A stretch of 64,000 bases of DNA, taken from contig NZ_CP026001.1 in the NCBI RefSeq assembly GCF_003086775.1, positions 62,001 through 126,000 of the forward strand, given 5' to 3'. Position 1 is the first letter of the stretch, and each line of letters begins with the position of its first letter. Position numbers and translations under genes: made by a program. Positions 23,510-33,003 of the stretch are shown piece after piece. The notes under the pieces are model-generated. The model saw only the letters and a list, made by a program, of their open reading frames with translations. It searched no databases and was not told where the DNA came from. The DNA comes from Stenotrophomonas sp. ZAC14D1_NAIMI4_1 (GTDB taxonomy: Bacteria > Pseudomonadota > Gammaproteobacteria > Xanthomonadales > Xanthomonadaceae).

Positions 23510-25114
23510 ATGCAACGACGCGACTTCCTCCGCAATGCCTCCCTGGCCCTGGCCGCCTTTGGCCTGCCGACCCTGCCGGCCTGCGCGGCCGGGAAGAGTG
23601 GCCAGCTCGGCCTGCGCCGGCTCGGCCAGCCGCAGCCGTTCGACTTCGCCACCCTGAAGGGCCAGGCCCGCGCACTGGCGCAGGCGCCGTACCAGAGCCA
23701 CAAGCGGGTGCTGCCCAAGCCGCTGGAAGCCCTCGACTGGGACCAGTACCAATCCATCGGCTACCGCCAGGACCATGCGCTGTGGGCCGACCAGCCCGGC
23801 AAGTTCCAGGCGAAGTTCTTCCACCTGGGCCTGTATTTCCATTCGCCGGTGCGGATGTTCGACGTGGTCGACGGCAAGGCGCAGGAACTGGCCTATGACG
23901 GTGCGGCGTTCAACTACGGCAAGAGCGGCCTGAAGAACGGCGAGCTGCCGGCCGACCTGGGCTTTGCCGGGTTCCGCCTGAACACCCGCAAGGACACCGA
24001 CCGCGATTTCGCCGCCTTCCTCGGCGCCAGCTATTTCCGCGCCGTCGGCAAGGAAGGCCAGTACGGCCAGTCCGCGCGTGCGCTGGCCATCGATACCGGC
24101 ATGGGCAAGCCGGAGGAATTCCCCGATTTCATCGCCTACTACCTGGAACAGCCGGCGGCCGACTCGGACACGATCGTGGTCTACGGCCTGCTCGATTCGC
24201 CCAGCGTGGCCGGTGCCTACCGCTTCGCCATCACCAACGGCGACGTGCTGCTGATGGATATCGACAGTGCGCTGTACCCGCGCAAGGCGATCGAGCGCCT
24301 GGGCATCGCCCCGTGCACCAGCATGTACCAGGTGGGCGAGAACGACCGCCGCATGGGGTGGGACTGGCGCCCGGAAATCCACGACACCGATGGCCTGTCG
24401 ATGTGGACCGGTGCCGGCGAATGGATCTGGCGACCGCTGGTGAACCCGCGCAACCTGCGCTTCAACATGTTCGTCGACCACAACCCGCGCGGCTTCGGCC
24501 TGCTGCAGCGCGACCGCAACTTCGACCATTACCAGGATGACGGCGTGTTCTACGAGAAGCGCCCGTGCCTGTGGGTGGAACCGAAGGGCGAGTGGGGCGA
24601 TGGTTCGGTGCAGCTGGTGGAGATCCCCACCGTGGACGAAACCTTCGACAACATCGTGGCGTTCTGGAACCCGAAGGAAAAGCCGCAGCCGGGCCAGGAG
24701 CTGCTGGTCGGCTACCGCCTGTTCTGGGGCGCCGAGCCGCCGGCACGCACGCCGCTGGCGCACTGCGTGGCCACCCACACCGGCCTGGGCGGCGTGGTGG
24801 GCAAGAAGCGCGAGTACTTCAGCTGGCGCTTTGCGGTGGACTTCGAAGGCGGCGAGCTGGCCAGGCTGATCGACAAGGGCGAAGTGGAGGCGGTGGTGGA
24901 AGCCAGCCGCGGCCGGGTGGAGATCGTGTCGGCGCGGCCGCTGCGCGAGATCAACGGCTACCGCGCGATGTTCGACCTGGTGCCGCCGGAGGGCAGTACC
25001 GAGCAGATCGACATCCGCCTGTACCTGCGCAGTGGCGGCAAGCCGCTCACCGAAACCTGGCTGTACCAGTACACCCCGCCGCCGGCGGGCGCACCGGAGC
25101 GCACGCTGTACTGA
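23510..25114 (+). CDS. opgD: Periplasmic glucan biosynthesis protein OpgD (MdoD)
   Basis: OpgD shapes osmoregulated periplasmic glucans after the OpgH synthase makes the backbone. The 534-residue protein begins with a twin-arginine signal (MQRRDFLRNASLALAAFGLP) and continues with OpgG/OpgD family words: PYQSHKRVLPKPL, YQSIGYRQDHALW, FNYGKSGLKNGELP, and PEIHDTDGLSMWTGAGEWIW. Tat export is the known route for OpgD in E. coli. ATG 23510 is chosen over 23465 as it starts at the Tat signal. No opgG or opgH gene is next to it, so it is a solitary copy. Confidence 0.95.
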   Translation: MQRRDFLRNASLALAAFGLPTLPACAAGKSGQLGLRRLGQPQPFDFATLKGQARALAQAPYQSHKRVLPKPLEALDWDQYQSIGYRQDHALWADQPGKFQAKFFHLGLYFHSPVRMFDVVDGKAQELAYDGAAFNYGKSGLKNGELPADLGFAGFRLNTRKDTDRDFAAFLGASYFRAVGKEGQYGQSARALAIDTGMGKPEEFPDFIAYYLEQPAADSDTIVVYGLLDSPSVAGAYRFAITNGDVLLMDIDSALYPRKAIERLGIAPCTSMYQVGENDRRMGWDWRPEIHDTDGLSMWTGAGEWIWRPLVNPRNLRFNMFVDHNPRGFGLLQRDRNFDHYQDDGVFYEKRPCLWVEPKGEWGDGSVQLVEIPTVDETFDNIVAFWNPKEKPQPGQELLVGYRLFWGAEPPARTPLAHCVATHTGLGGVVGKKREYFSWRFAVDFEGGELARLIDKGEVEAVVEASRGRVEIVSARPLREINGYRAMFDLVPPEGSTEQIDIRLYLRSGGKPLTETWLYQYTPPPAGAPERTLY

Positions 25115-25161
25115 AGCGCGTTGGCGTGCAGGGCGCCGCCCTGCACGCCATGCCGGCGGTG

Positions 25162-25893
25162 TTACTTGCCGCCGGTGTCTGCCGGTGCAGGTACCGGCGG
25201 TGGTGCAGGTGCGACGGTGGGCACGCCGACATCAACCGTGCCGCGCCGGATCTTCATCCAGTTTTCGTCCTGCCAGCGCTGGTAGCGGTCGGGATCCCAA
25301 TAGGTGGGGTCATACAGGCGATCGGCCTTGATGGTGCGGCTCACGCCCCCGTCCATGTAGACGATGTCCACGTTGTTGGACAGCGAGCCGGTGCGGCTGC
25401 CGGTCATCGCCCGCTTGCCGCGCTGCAGTTCGGCGGCCAGGCGCGGCCGGGCCGCCGCATCACCGTACTCATCGCGCAGCCGCAGCGCCTGCGCCCGTGC
25501 CTCTGCCTGCTTTTCCAGCGGCAATGCGGCCCAGAATTTGTCACGCAGTTCAAGCATCAGCGGGTAGCCGCGCTCGGAGGCGACATCCATCCAGGCGTAG
25601 GCCATGACCGGGTCGGCGGCACGCTTGACGCCGTACCAGTACATCTCGCCGAGCAGGCCCTGTGCCGGCTTGTCCGCATAGCGGGCAGCCTTGCGGAAAT
25701 TGTCCATCGCCGCCTCGGCATCACCCTGCTGCAGGGCATTCATTCCCCACTGGCGGAACTTCATGTCCGGATGGCCATCCAGGAAGCCGGCACCGAGCAG
25801 CGCCGCATCGTCCTGCGGCGAAGCCGCCTGGCCGGCCGCCGTGGCAAGCCCCGGCAGGAACATCAATGGAAGCAGCAACAGGACGGAGCGCAT
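25162..25893 (-). CDS. Periplasmic Sel1-repeat-like protein, function unknown
   Basis: A 243-residue exported protein: signal peptide MRSVLLLLPLMFLPGLATAA, then two or three Sel1/TPR-like helices (ALQQGDAEAAMDNFRKAARY, QGLLGEMYWYGVKRAADPVM, AYAWMDVASERGY). A C-terminal segment follows with DRLYDPTYWDPDRYQRWQDE and a Pro-rich end. The repeats suggest protein binding. ATG 25893 is used, since 25911 would be a TTG without a ribosome site. It converges with opgD; no clear partner. Confidence 0.75.
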   Translation of the reverse strand: MRSVLLLLPLMFLPGLATAAGQAASPQDDAALLGAGFLDGHPDMKFRQWGMNALQQGDAEAAMDNFRKAARYADKPAQGLLGEMYWYGVKRAADPVMAYAWMDVASERGYPLMLELRDKFWAALPLEKQAEARAQALRLRDEYGDAAARPRLAAELQRGKRAMTGSRTGSLSNNVDIVYMDGGVSRTIKADRLYDPTYWDPDRYQRWQDENWMKIRRGTVDVGVPTVAPAPPPVPAPADTGGK

Positions 25894-25976
25894 GACGGAC
25901 TTCCCGATCAACGGTGACGTTGGCCCAGCCTAGGGCGGTCACCGCGGCCTTGTAAACGGCCGGACGTCACGCCCGC

Positions 25977-26597
25977 CTACAGCGGCAGGGGCGCCTGCGC
26001 CGGGTCGATCCGGCCTTCACCGCGGGTGATTTTCTTGAATTCCGCCCGGCTCACCGACACATAGCGTTCGTTGCCACCGATCTCGACCTGCGGGCCGTCC
26101 TGCACGGCGTGGCCGTGCTCGTCCACGCGCACGGTCATCGTCGCCTTCTTGCCGCTGTGGCAGATCGTCTTGATCTCCTGCATCTCGTCGGCCCAGGCCA
26201 GCAGGTACTGGCTGCCCTCGAACAGCTCGCCGCGGAAATCGGTGCGCAGGCCGTAGCACAGCACCGGGATGCGCAGCTGGTCGACCACCTCGCTCAGCTG
26301 CCAGACCTGCGCGCGGGTCAGGAACTGTGCCTCGTCCACCAGCACGCAGCCCATCGGGCCGTTGTCGTCCAGGTCCCGGGCCACCCAGCGCTGCAGGTCG
26401 CTGTCGCGGTCGAAGGCCATGCCCTCGGCGCGCAGGCCGATGCGCGAGGCGACCACGCCGGCACCGGCGCGGTCGTCCAGGCGCGGGGTCAGGATCGCCA
26501 CCCGCATGCCGCGCTCGCGGTAGTTGTGCGCGCTCTGCAGCAGGGTGGTGGTCTTGCCGGCGTTCATCGCCGAATAGTAGAAATAGAGCTTGGCCAT
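25977..26597 (-). CDS. tdk: Thymidine kinase (type II)
   Basis: Phosphorylates thymidine to dTMP in the salvage pathway. The 206-residue protein has the P-loop [12 protein letters not shown], the VLVDEAQFL Walker-B-like strand with catalytic Glu, the lasso-region FRGELFEGS and the dimer/zinc part [12 protein letters not shown]. Length and motif order are typical of proteobacterial Tdk. It is divergent from rep, 101 bases away. Confidence 0.96.
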   Translation of the reverse strand: MAKLYFYYSAMNAGKTTTLLQSAHNYRERGMRVAILTPRLDDRAGAGVVASRIGLRAEGMAFDRDSDLQRWVARDLDDNGPMGCVLVDEAQFLTRAQVWQLSEVVDQLRIPVLCYGLRTDFRGELFEGSQYLLAWADEMQEIKTICHSGKKATMTVRVDEHGHAVQDGPQVEIGGNERYVSVSRAEFKKITRGEGRIDPAQAPLPL

Positions 26598-26698
26598 CGG
26601 CCGATTGTACGCCGCTGCCCCGGCGCGCCGAAGCCGTTCAGCATCCCCACCGGCCGACGGCTGTGGCCGTCACCCGGGACCGCTACAATCCCCCTCCA

Positions 26699-28675
26699 AT
26701 GCACGGTCTCAATCCTCCCCAAGCCGCCGCCGTCCTGCACATCGAAGGCCCGTTGCTGGTGCTCGCCGGTGCCGGCAGCGGCAAGACGCGCGTGATCGTC
26801 GAGAAGATCGCCCACCTGATCGGCTGCGGGCGTTACCCCGCGCGCCGCATCGCGGCGATCACCTTCACCAACAAGTCGGCCAAGGAAATGCGCGAGCGCG
26901 TGGCCAAGCGCCTGCGCGAGCAGGACGCCGATGAGGTGACCATCTGCACCTTCCACGCCCTGGGCCTGAAGTTCCTGCAGATCGAACACGCGGCGGTGGG
27001 CCTGAAGCGTGGCTTCTCGATCTTCGATGCCGACGATGCCGCCGCGCAGATCAAGGATCTGATGTCCGGCGCCAAGCCCGACGACATCGAGGACATGAAG
27101 AACCTGGTGTCGCGCGCGAAGAATGCCGGCCTGTCGCCCGAGCAGGCGATGGCCGCCGCGCGCAGCAACCGCGAGAAGGAAGCGGCCAGCGTCTACGAGC
27201 GCTACCAGCTGCGCCTGACTGCGTTCAATGCGGTGGACTTCGATGACCTGATCCGCCTGCCGGTGCAGGTGCTGGAAGAGAACCCGGACATCGCCGTGGC
27301 CTGGCGCGAACGCATCGGCTACCTGCTGGTGGACGAATGCCAGGACACCAACGACGCGCAGTACCGCATGCTCAAGCAGCTGGCCGGCGAGAAGGGCAAC
27401 TTCACCTGCGTGGGCGACGACGACCAGTCGATCTACGCCTGGCGCGGTGCCAACCCGGAAAACCTGCAGCAGATGGGGCGCGATTATCCGGCGCTGGAAA
27501 TCATCAAGCTGGAGCAGAACTACCGCTGCTCCAACCGCGTGCTGCGCGCGGCCAACGCGCTCATTGCCAACAACCCGCACGAACACCTGAAGAAGCTGTG
27601 GAGCGACCAGGCCGATGGCGAGCGCATCCGCGTGTGGGAATGCCGCAACAGCGAACACGAAGCGGAGAAGGTGGCCGCCGAGATCGCCTACGTGGCGCAG
27701 GCGCACAAGGTGCCGTGGAGTGATTTCTGCATCCTGTTCCGCGGCAACTTCCAGTCGCGGCCGCTGGAAAAGGCGATGCAGCTGCTGCGCATCCCCTACC
27801 ACCTGACCGGCGGCACCATGTTCCTGGAACGCCAGGAAGTGAAGGACACGCTGGCCTGGCTGCGGCTGCTGGTGAACCCGGACGACGACACCGCGTTCAT
27901 GCGTGCGGTGCAGTCGCCCAAGCGCGATGTCGGCGCCGGCACGCTGGCCAAGCTGGCCGAGCTGGCGCAGGAAAAAGACATCCCGATGGCGCATGCCGCC
28001 GAGTCGATCGGCGCACTGCAGCAGCTGCCGCCGCGTGCGGCCAACAGCCTGGCGCGCTTCACCGACATCCTGCGCGACCTGCGCGCGCAGACCCGGCAGA
28101 TCACCTCCGGCGACATGATCCGCAAGGTGGCCAAGGAGTCGGGGCTGCTGAGCGAGCTGCGCCAGCAGGCCAAGGAAGAGGCCAGCTACCAGCGCCGTGC
28201 CAACAACATCGAGGAACTGGCGCAGTGGTTCGAGGGCGGCCCGCGCGGCGCGACCGCCGCCGACCTTGCCGGCCAGCTGGCGCTGCTCTCGCGCAGCGAC
28301 AAGGACGAGGGCGGCAACCAGGTGCGCATGATGACCATGCATGCGTCCAAGGGCCTGGAATTCCCGTATGTCTTCATCGTTGGCTGCGAGGACGGCGTGC
28401 TGCCGCACCAGATCAGCCTGGACGAAGGCAACCTGCAGGAAGAGCGGCGCCTGCTGTACGTGGGCATCACCCGCGCCAAGATCCAGCTGTGGATGAGCTA
28501 CAGCAAGCTGACGCGCAAGTTCGGCGAGCACGTGCGGTTGAAGCCGAGCCGGTTCTTCGAGGAGATTCCGGCCGAGGAGATCCAGCGCGATGGCGCGGAC
28601 CCGGTGGCGGATGCGGCGCGGAAGAAGGAGCGCGCGACGGCGGGGTTGGCGGCGATCGAGGCGCTGTTCGACTAA
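26699..28675 (+). CDS. rep: ATP-dependent DNA helicase Rep
   Basis: A 3'-to-5' SF1 helicase that helps the replisome pass bound proteins. The 658-residue protein starts MHGLNPPQAAAVLHIEGPLL and shows all motifs: Walker A GAGSGKT (24-30), Ia TFTNKSAKEM, II LLVDECQDTN, III VGDDDQSIYAWRGA, IV LEQNYRCSNRVL, V MTMHASKGLEFPYVF and VI RRLLYVGITRAK. The near-identity of the N-terminus to E. coli Rep favours Rep over UvrD or PcrA. The upstream open frame to 26327 is shadow sequence. A large palindromic element follows at 28731. Confidence 0.96.
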   Translation: MHGLNPPQAAAVLHIEGPLLVLAGAGSGKTRVIVEKIAHLIGCGRYPARRIAAITFTNKSAKEMRERVAKRLREQDADEVTICTFHALGLKFLQIEHAAVGLKRGFSIFDADDAAAQIKDLMSGAKPDDIEDMKNLVSRAKNAGLSPEQAMAAARSNREKEAASVYERYQLRLTAFNAVDFDDLIRLPVQVLEENPDIAVAWRERIGYLLVDECQDTNDAQYRMLKQLAGEKGNFTCVGDDDQSIYAWRGANPENLQQMGRDYPALEIIKLEQNYRCSNRVLRAANALIANNPHEHLKKLWSDQADGERIRVWECRNSEHEAEKVAAEIAYVAQAHKVPWSDFCILFRGNFQSRPLEKAMQLLRIPYHLTGGTMFLERQEVKDTLAWLRLLVNPDDDTAFMRAVQSPKRDVGAGTLAKLAELAQEKDIPMAHAAESIGALQQLPPRAANSLARFTDILRDLRAQTRQITSGDMIRKVAKESGLLSELRQQAKEEASYQRRANNIEELAQWFEGGPRGATAADLAGQLALLSRSDKDEGGNQVRMMTMHASKGLEFPYVFIVGCEDGVLPHQISLDEGNLQEERRLLYVGITRAKIQLWMSYSKLTRKFGEHVRLKPSRFFEEIPAEEIQRDGADPVADAARKKERATAGLAAIEALFD

Positions 28676-28730
28676 GGCGCTCCAACGGCGCCGCCCCTCC
28701 GTGGTGGAGCGCGCGTTGGTTGCGCGGTGT

Positions 28731-28834
28731 GGCCGGTCGGGGTGGGTTCGCGGGGGACGCCGTGAACCCGTCCCTGGGGGCTTAGCCGCGCCATCCATGG
28801 CGCGGATACCCCCGCGAACCCACCCCGACCGGCC
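28731..28834. repeat. 104-bp palindromic element with perfect 26-bp arms
   Basis: Left arm 28731-28756 (starts GGCCGGTCGGGG) and right arm 28809-28834 (ends CCGACCGGCC) are perfect reverse complements over 26 bases. The 52-base centre holds a second palindrome, CCGCGCCAT / ATGGCGCGG, around 28785. No open reading frame fits. It lies between rep and the GNAT gene and may be a transcript-end hairpin or a small non-autonomous mobile repeat; no flanking target duplication is obvious. Confidence 0.75.
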
Positions 28835-28936
28835 TCTGACAGATTCCGGGCGCGTCCTGCCACGGCAATGCAGAGAAAATCAAAAACAACCGCCGGGCGT
28901 TGAGGCAGAATCGGGGTTTCGGCTGGAGGCCTGTGC

Positions 28937-29461
28937 ATGCATCCCATCGAAAGCGAACGCCTGCGGCTGCGCCGCGTCGAGCCGGATCGGGATGCGCTGC
29001 CGATGCTGGCGCTGCTCAATGATCCGGGCTTTGTGCGCTTCATCGGCGACCGCAACGTGCACAGCGAGGAACAGGCGCGGGAGTACATCGCGCTGCGGGT
29101 GCTGCACAGCTATGCGTTGAACGGGTTCGGCATGTACGCGATCGAGCGCCTGGCCGACGGCGCGTGGCTGGGCAATGCCGGCCTGGTGCGGCGTGATGGC
29201 CTGCCGGGGCCGGACATCGGCTATGCGGTGCTGTCGGAATTCGCGGGGCAGGGCTACGCCAGCGAGGCGGCGCGGGCGGTCGTGGCGCACGCGCGTGCCG
29301 AGCTGGGCATCGAAGACCTGTACGGCATCACCGACCTGGACAACGTGGCCTCCGGGCGGATCCTGCTGGGGCTGGGCATGCAGGAACGCGGGGTGATCCA
29401 GCTGCCGGGCGTGGACAGCCCCAGCCGGCTGTACGCCACGCCAGGCGCGGCCGAGGTTTGA
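28937..29461 (+). CDS. GNAT-family N-acetyltransferase (RimJ/RimL-like)
   Basis: A 174-residue acetyl-CoA-dependent acetyltransferase. It opens IESERLRLRRVEPDRDALPM, as in RimJ/RimL-type GNATs, and carries the acetyl-CoA loop after beta-4 as EFAGQGYASEAAR (Q/R-x-x-G-x-G/A pattern: AGQGYA). The following DNVASGRILLGLGMQ matches the SxxxxxKxGF region. The acceptor (ribosomal protein, amino acid or drug) cannot be read from the sequence. ATG 28937 follows GGAGG. It is flanked by two palindromic elements. Confidence 0.88.
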   Translation: MHPIESERLRLRRVEPDRDALPMLALLNDPGFVRFIGDRNVHSEEQAREYIALRVLHSYALNGFGMYAIERLADGAWLGNAGLVRRDGLPGPDIGYAVLSEFAGQGYASEAARAVVAHARAELGIEDLYGITDLDNVASGRILLGLGMQERGVIQLPGVDSPSRLYATPGAAEV

Positions 29462-29470
29462 TTGTGGTGG

Positions 29471-29524
29471 GTGCCGACCGTTGGTCGGCACGATTCAATT
29501 GCAGTGCCGACCAACGGTCGGCAC
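29471..29524. repeat. REP-like palindrome doublet (GTGCCGACCG class)
   Basis: GTGCCGACCGTTGGTCGGCA begins at 29471, and its near reverse complement ends at 29524, separated by about 12 bases. The palindrome core CGACC-GTT/AAC-GGTCG is shared with 221-241. It lies between the convergent GNAT and YceH genes and is followed by a C-run. Confidence 0.8.
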
Positions 29525-29532
29525 CCCCCCCC

Positions 29533-30189
29533 TCAACCGCCGCGCAGTTCCGCCAGCTGCGCCTGCAGTTCGGCCACCGCTGCTTCCAGCTGGGCCACGC
29601 GCTCGGCCAGGCCGGGGTCGGCCGCTTCGCTGCTGCCACCGCCGCTGCTGGCGTACTTCGCTGCCAGGGCTGCACCGTCCACTTCACCGCACAGCAGGTG
29701 CATGTAGCGGTCCTCGCGCTGGCCGCTGGCGCGTGGCAGCACCACCAGCAGGGCGCGCTGCTGCAGGCGCTCGATGGCGTGGCGGGCTTCGTCCACGTCG
29801 GCGAAGCGGTACAGGCGCTCGCTGCGCGTGACCAGTTCGCCCAGGGTCTGCGGCCCGCGCAGCAGCAGCATCGCCAGCAGCACGGTCTGCTGCCGGGTCA
29901 GGTCCAGCGCGGCCTGCAGGCGGTGCTCGTAGCGGTCGGCGCGCGAGGAGAAGTGCTGGCGCGCCAGGCCCAGTGTCTCCAGCTGGCGCAGGGCGTGCTG
30001 CACGCTGCCGGCATCGACGTTCATCACCGGCTCGCGGGCGGTCTTCTGGTTGGCCGCCGACTGCGCGGCGTTGACCGTCAGCGGGTAGGTGTCCGGGGTG
30101 GTTGCCTCCTTCTCCACCAGGCAGCCCAGCAGGCGGGCCTGGACGGCGTCGAGCAGGGGGACGTCGGGGGTCTGGACGGGATCGGTCAT
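29533..30189 (-). CDS. YceH-family (UPF0502/DUF480) winged-helix protein
   Basis: A 218-residue protein with the family opening [20 protein letters not shown] and the block [20 protein letters not shown], then two tandem winged-helix units (to about 165) and a C-terminal coiled coil ([20 protein letters not shown]). The fold suggests DNA or protein binding, but the role of YceH proteins is not established. ATG 30189 starts just before the conserved region; the frame upstream to 30216 has no family residues. Confidence 0.9.
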   Translation of the reverse strand: MTDPVQTPDVPLLDAVQARLLGCLVEKEATTPDTYPLTVNAAQSAANQKTAREPVMNVDAGSVQHALRQLETLGLARQHFSSRADRYEHRLQAALDLTRQQTVLLAMLLLRGPQTLGELVTRSERLYRFADVDEARHAIERLQQRALLVVLPRASGQREDRYMHLLCGEVDGAALAAKYASSGGGSSEAADPGLAERVAQLEAAVAELQAQLAELRGG

Positions 30190-30291
30190 GGCGGCCTCCG
30201 CAAGGCAACGGGTCAACCCCGAAGCATAGCCGTGCCACGGTCATCTTTGCCGGTAAAATGGCCGGGTATATCTGATTGCCGGTGAATCCTG

Positions 30292-31215
30292 ATGCGTCGT
30301 CCCGTTTCCCTGTCCCTGACCCTGCTCGCCACTGCGGCGATCGGCCTGTCTGCCTGCAAGCGCGTGGATGCGCCTGCCGCCGAGACCCCCGCCCCCGATG
30401 CCCCGGCCGCGGCCGCCAAGGCTGACGGTGCGCTTGATGCGACCGCCAATGACAACCTCAATGCCGTGCTGTGGATGCAGCGTGCGCAGGAGTACAAGGC
30501 GATCACCGAACAGACCTACCGCGCCGCCGCCGACCACCTGGACGCCGCGCTGAAGGAAGCCCACTGGGATGCGCTGGTGCCGGAAGAACGCGGCAACGCG
30601 GCCAAGGGCCTGAAGCCGGCCGTGGTGCTGGACGTGGATGAAACCGTGCTGGACAACTCGCCCTACCAGGCGCGCCTGGTGCGCGACGGCAAGGAATACG
30701 ACGAGCTGACCTGGGACCAGTGGGTGGCCGAGAAGAAGGCCAAGGCCATCCCCGGCGTGGTTGATTTCGCCAAGGCCGCCAACGCCAAGGGCGTGACCCT
30801 GCTGTACATCTCCAACCGCGCCGTGCACCTGAAGGACGCGACCCTGGCCAACCTGCGCGAGCAGGGCCTGCCGGTGGCCGATGACAGCGTGTTCCTGGGC
30901 CTGGGCACCGTGGTCAAGGACTGCGAGCAGAACGGCAGCGAGAAGAACTGCCGCCGCCGCCTGGCCGGCCAGCAGTACCGCGTGCTGATGCAGTTCGGCG
31001 ACCAGATGGGTGACTTCGTGGAAGTGACCGCCAACACCAACGAAGGCCGCGACGCGCTGCTGCAGCAGTACCACGACTGGTTCGGCGAGCGCTGGTGGAT
31101 GCTGCCGAACCCGACCTACGGCGGTTTCGAGCCGGCCCAGTTCAACAACGACTACACCCAGTCGCGCCAGGCCCGCCACGACGCCAAGCGTGCGGCGCTG
31201 GACTACGCACCGTGA
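30292..31215 (+). CDS. HAD-type acid phosphatase, lipoprotein e(P4) family
   Basis: A 307-residue outer-membrane-type lipoprotein with signal ending LSAC (lipidation Cys22). The HAD motif is DVDETVLDN (Asp114 nucleophile, Asp116), followed by LLYISNR (motif II) and QFGDQMGDF (motifs III/IV). P4-like enzymes dephosphorylate NMN, AMP and similar nucleotides outside the cytoplasm so that nucleosides can be imported. Its stop overlaps the pyrF GTG start (GTGA), which pairs nucleotide salvage with pyrimidine synthesis. Confidence 0.93.
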   Translation: MRRPVSLSLTLLATAAIGLSACKRVDAPAAETPAPDAPAAAAKADGALDATANDNLNAVLWMQRAQEYKAITEQTYRAAADHLDAALKEAHWDALVPEERGNAAKGLKPAVVLDVDETVLDNSPYQARLVRDGKEYDELTWDQWVAEKKAKAIPGVVDFAKAANAKGVTLLYISNRAVHLKDATLANLREQGLPVADDSVFLGLGTVVKDCEQNGSEKNCRRRLAGQQYRVLMQFGDQMGDFVEVTANTNEGRDALLQQYHDWFGERWWMLPNPTYGGFEPAQFNNDYTQSRQARHDAKRAALDYAP

Positions 31216-31937
31216 GCCGCGCACCGCTGCCGCTGCGCGATGACGAACGGCTGATCTTCGCCCTGGACGTGCCTGACCGCGTGCAGGCGCTGGAGTGGGT
31301 CGATCGCCTGGGCGACAGCGTGGCGTTCTACAAGATCGGCATGGAACTGCTCGCCTCCGGCGAGTATTTCCAGGTGCTGGAAGAGCTGGCGCGCCGCGAT
31401 AAACGTGTGTTCGTCGACCTGAAGTTCTTCGACATCCCGGCCACCGCCGCGGCGGTGATCAAGCGCCTGTCGCAGTGGCCGGTCAGCTACGCCACCATCC
31501 ACGGCTGGCACCCGGCGATGATGGAGGCCTGCGCGGCCGCCAACAGCAGCGACATGCGCCTGCTGGCGGTGACCGTGCTGACCTCGATGGGGCGCCCGGA
31601 CCTGGCGCAGATGGGCATCGACCGCGAGCCGGTGGACGTGGTGGTCGAGCGCGCGCTGGCCGCCCAGGCCGCCGGCATCGACGGCGTGATTGCGTCGGGC
31701 CAGGAAGCCGGCCCGATCCGCGCCGCCACCGGCGCCGGGTTCTCGATCGTCTGCCCGGGCATCCGTCCGGGTGGCCCGGTCGGCGATGACCAGAAGCGCA
31801 CCGTCGGCGTGGCCCAGGCCTTTGCCGATGGCGCCGATGCCATCGTGGTCGGCCGCCCGATCCGCCTGGCGGCCGATCCGCAGGCGGCCGCGCGGGCGAT
31901 CCAGCAGGAAATCGCGTCGGCTCTGGCTGCACGCTGA
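31212..31937 (+). CDS. pyrF: Orotidine 5'-phosphate decarboxylase
   Basis: Last step of UMP synthesis. The 241-residue protein has the core [10 protein letters not shown], the catalytic [13 protein letters not shown] (Lys and Asp pair), and the phosphate-gripping CPGIRPGG and VVGRPI loops. The GTG start at 31212 overlaps the TGA of the phosphatase gene, giving coupled translation. A perfect hairpin ends the unit at 31972-32002. Confidence 0.97.
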   Translation: MSRAPLPLRDDERLIFALDVPDRVQALEWVDRLGDSVAFYKIGMELLASGEYFQVLEELARRDKRVFVDLKFFDIPATAAAVIKRLSQWPVSYATIHGWHPAMMEACAAANSSDMRLLAVTVLTSMGRPDLAQMGIDREPVDVVVERALAAQAAGIDGVIASGQEAGPIRAATGAGFSIVCPGIRPGGPVGDDQKRTVGVAQAFADGADAIVVGRPIRLAADPQAAARAIQQEIASALAAR

Positions 31938-31971
31938 GCCTGCCGGCGCTGCCGGTCACACCGCAATACCG

Positions 31972-32002
31972 AACGCCATCCCGCCCCGTGCGGGATGGCG
32001 TT
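31972..32002 (+). terminator. Hairpin terminator after pyrF
   Basis: A perfect 13-bp stem, AACGCCATCCCGC (31972-31984) with GCGGGATGGCGTT (31990-32002), loop CCCGT. The T content downstream is modest (CGCATTTG), so it may be a weak intrinsic terminator. Confidence 0.65.
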
Positions 32003-32156
32003 CGCATTTGTGGGCCCAGCGCTGTCGCTGTCGACCCCGCAGCGAAAAACCGTGCGCACGGTCGCACTGGATCCGAACCCCGCTCCCTCCCAATCGATGC
32101 ACCGGCGCCGCCCACGGCTGCGCGGGTTCCAACCATCAGAGAGGGAGTACACGGAT

Positions 32157-32981
32157 ATGTATCGCAGCACCTCTGCAGCTCTTGCCGGCCTGTTGCTGGC
32201 TGTCAGCGCGGCGCCCGCCTTCGCCGCACCCGAGCCCCGCGAAACGCCGCGCATCATCGGCGGCGAGGACGCCCAGCCGGGGCAGTACCCGTTCATGGTC
32301 AGCATCCAGGGCGTTTTCGACGGTGACACCGACCATGACCGCCACTTCTGCGGCGGCACCCTCATTTCGCCGTCGTGGGTGCTGACCGCCGCGCACTGCA
32401 TGCAGGGTGAGGCGCCCGCCGGAATCGCGGTGGCCGGCAACGTCACCGCGCTGTCCACCGACGCCGCGCCGCGCGCCTCCAACGTCAAGGCCATCCATGT
32501 GCATCCGGCCTTCAACAGCGGCAACTCGCTGGAGCACGACGTGGCCCTCATCCAGCTTGATGCGCCGCTGGCCGATGCCCAGCCGGTGACCCTGCGCCTG
32601 CGCCCGGATGCCAGCTACCTCAAGCCCGGCCGCGACTTCACCGTCATTGGCTGGGGCGACACCGACATCGGCGATGGCCGGGTCTATCCCACCCAGCTGC
32701 AGACGGTGCAGGTACCGTTCGTGCCGTTTGCCGAGTGCCAGCAGGCCTATGCCGGCGAACTGCAGCGTGGGAAGGTCATCTGCGCCGGGCGCGAAGGCAT
32801 GGACAGCTGCCAGGGTGATTCCGGCGGCCCGCTGATGCTCAAGCTGCGCGAGGGCTGGACGCAGTTCGGCGTCGTCAGCTGGGGCGAGGGCTGTGCCCAG
32901 GCCGGTTACCCCGGCGTTTATGCCCGAATCGCCGAAAAACATGCCGTAGATTTCATTGAATCGGTCTGGCAGAAGGATTGA
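32157..32981 (+). CDS. Secreted trypsin-like serine protease (S1 family)
   Basis: A 274-residue exported protease. Signal peptide to about 24, a short propeptide ending in Arg32, then the zymogen-activation N-terminus IIGG (33-36). The triad is His80 (TAAHC), Asp128 (HDVALI) and Ser222 (GDSGGP). Asp216, six residues before the Ser, corresponds to chymotrypsin Asp189, so cleavage after Arg or Lys is expected. Cysteine pairs match the chymotrypsin fold (CGG/AAHC; CQGDSGGP). Bacterial S1A proteases of this type are uncommon outside a few groups. Self-activation after Arg32 is likely. Confidence 0.93.
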   Translation: MYRSTSAALAGLLLAVSAAPAFAAPEPRETPRIIGGEDAQPGQYPFMVSIQGVFDGDTDHDRHFCGGTLISPSWVLTAAHCMQGEAPAGIAVAGNVTALSTDAAPRASNVKAIHVHPAFNSGNSLEHDVALIQLDAPLADAQPVTLRLRPDASYLKPGRDFTVIGWGDTDIGDGRVYPTQLQTVQVPFVPFAECQQAYAGELQRGKVICAGREGMDSCQGDSGGPLMLKLREGWTQFGVVSWGEGCAQAGYPGVYARIAEKHAVDFIESVWQKD

Positions 32982-33003
32982 TTCAATAAAATCAATTATT
33001 TAA

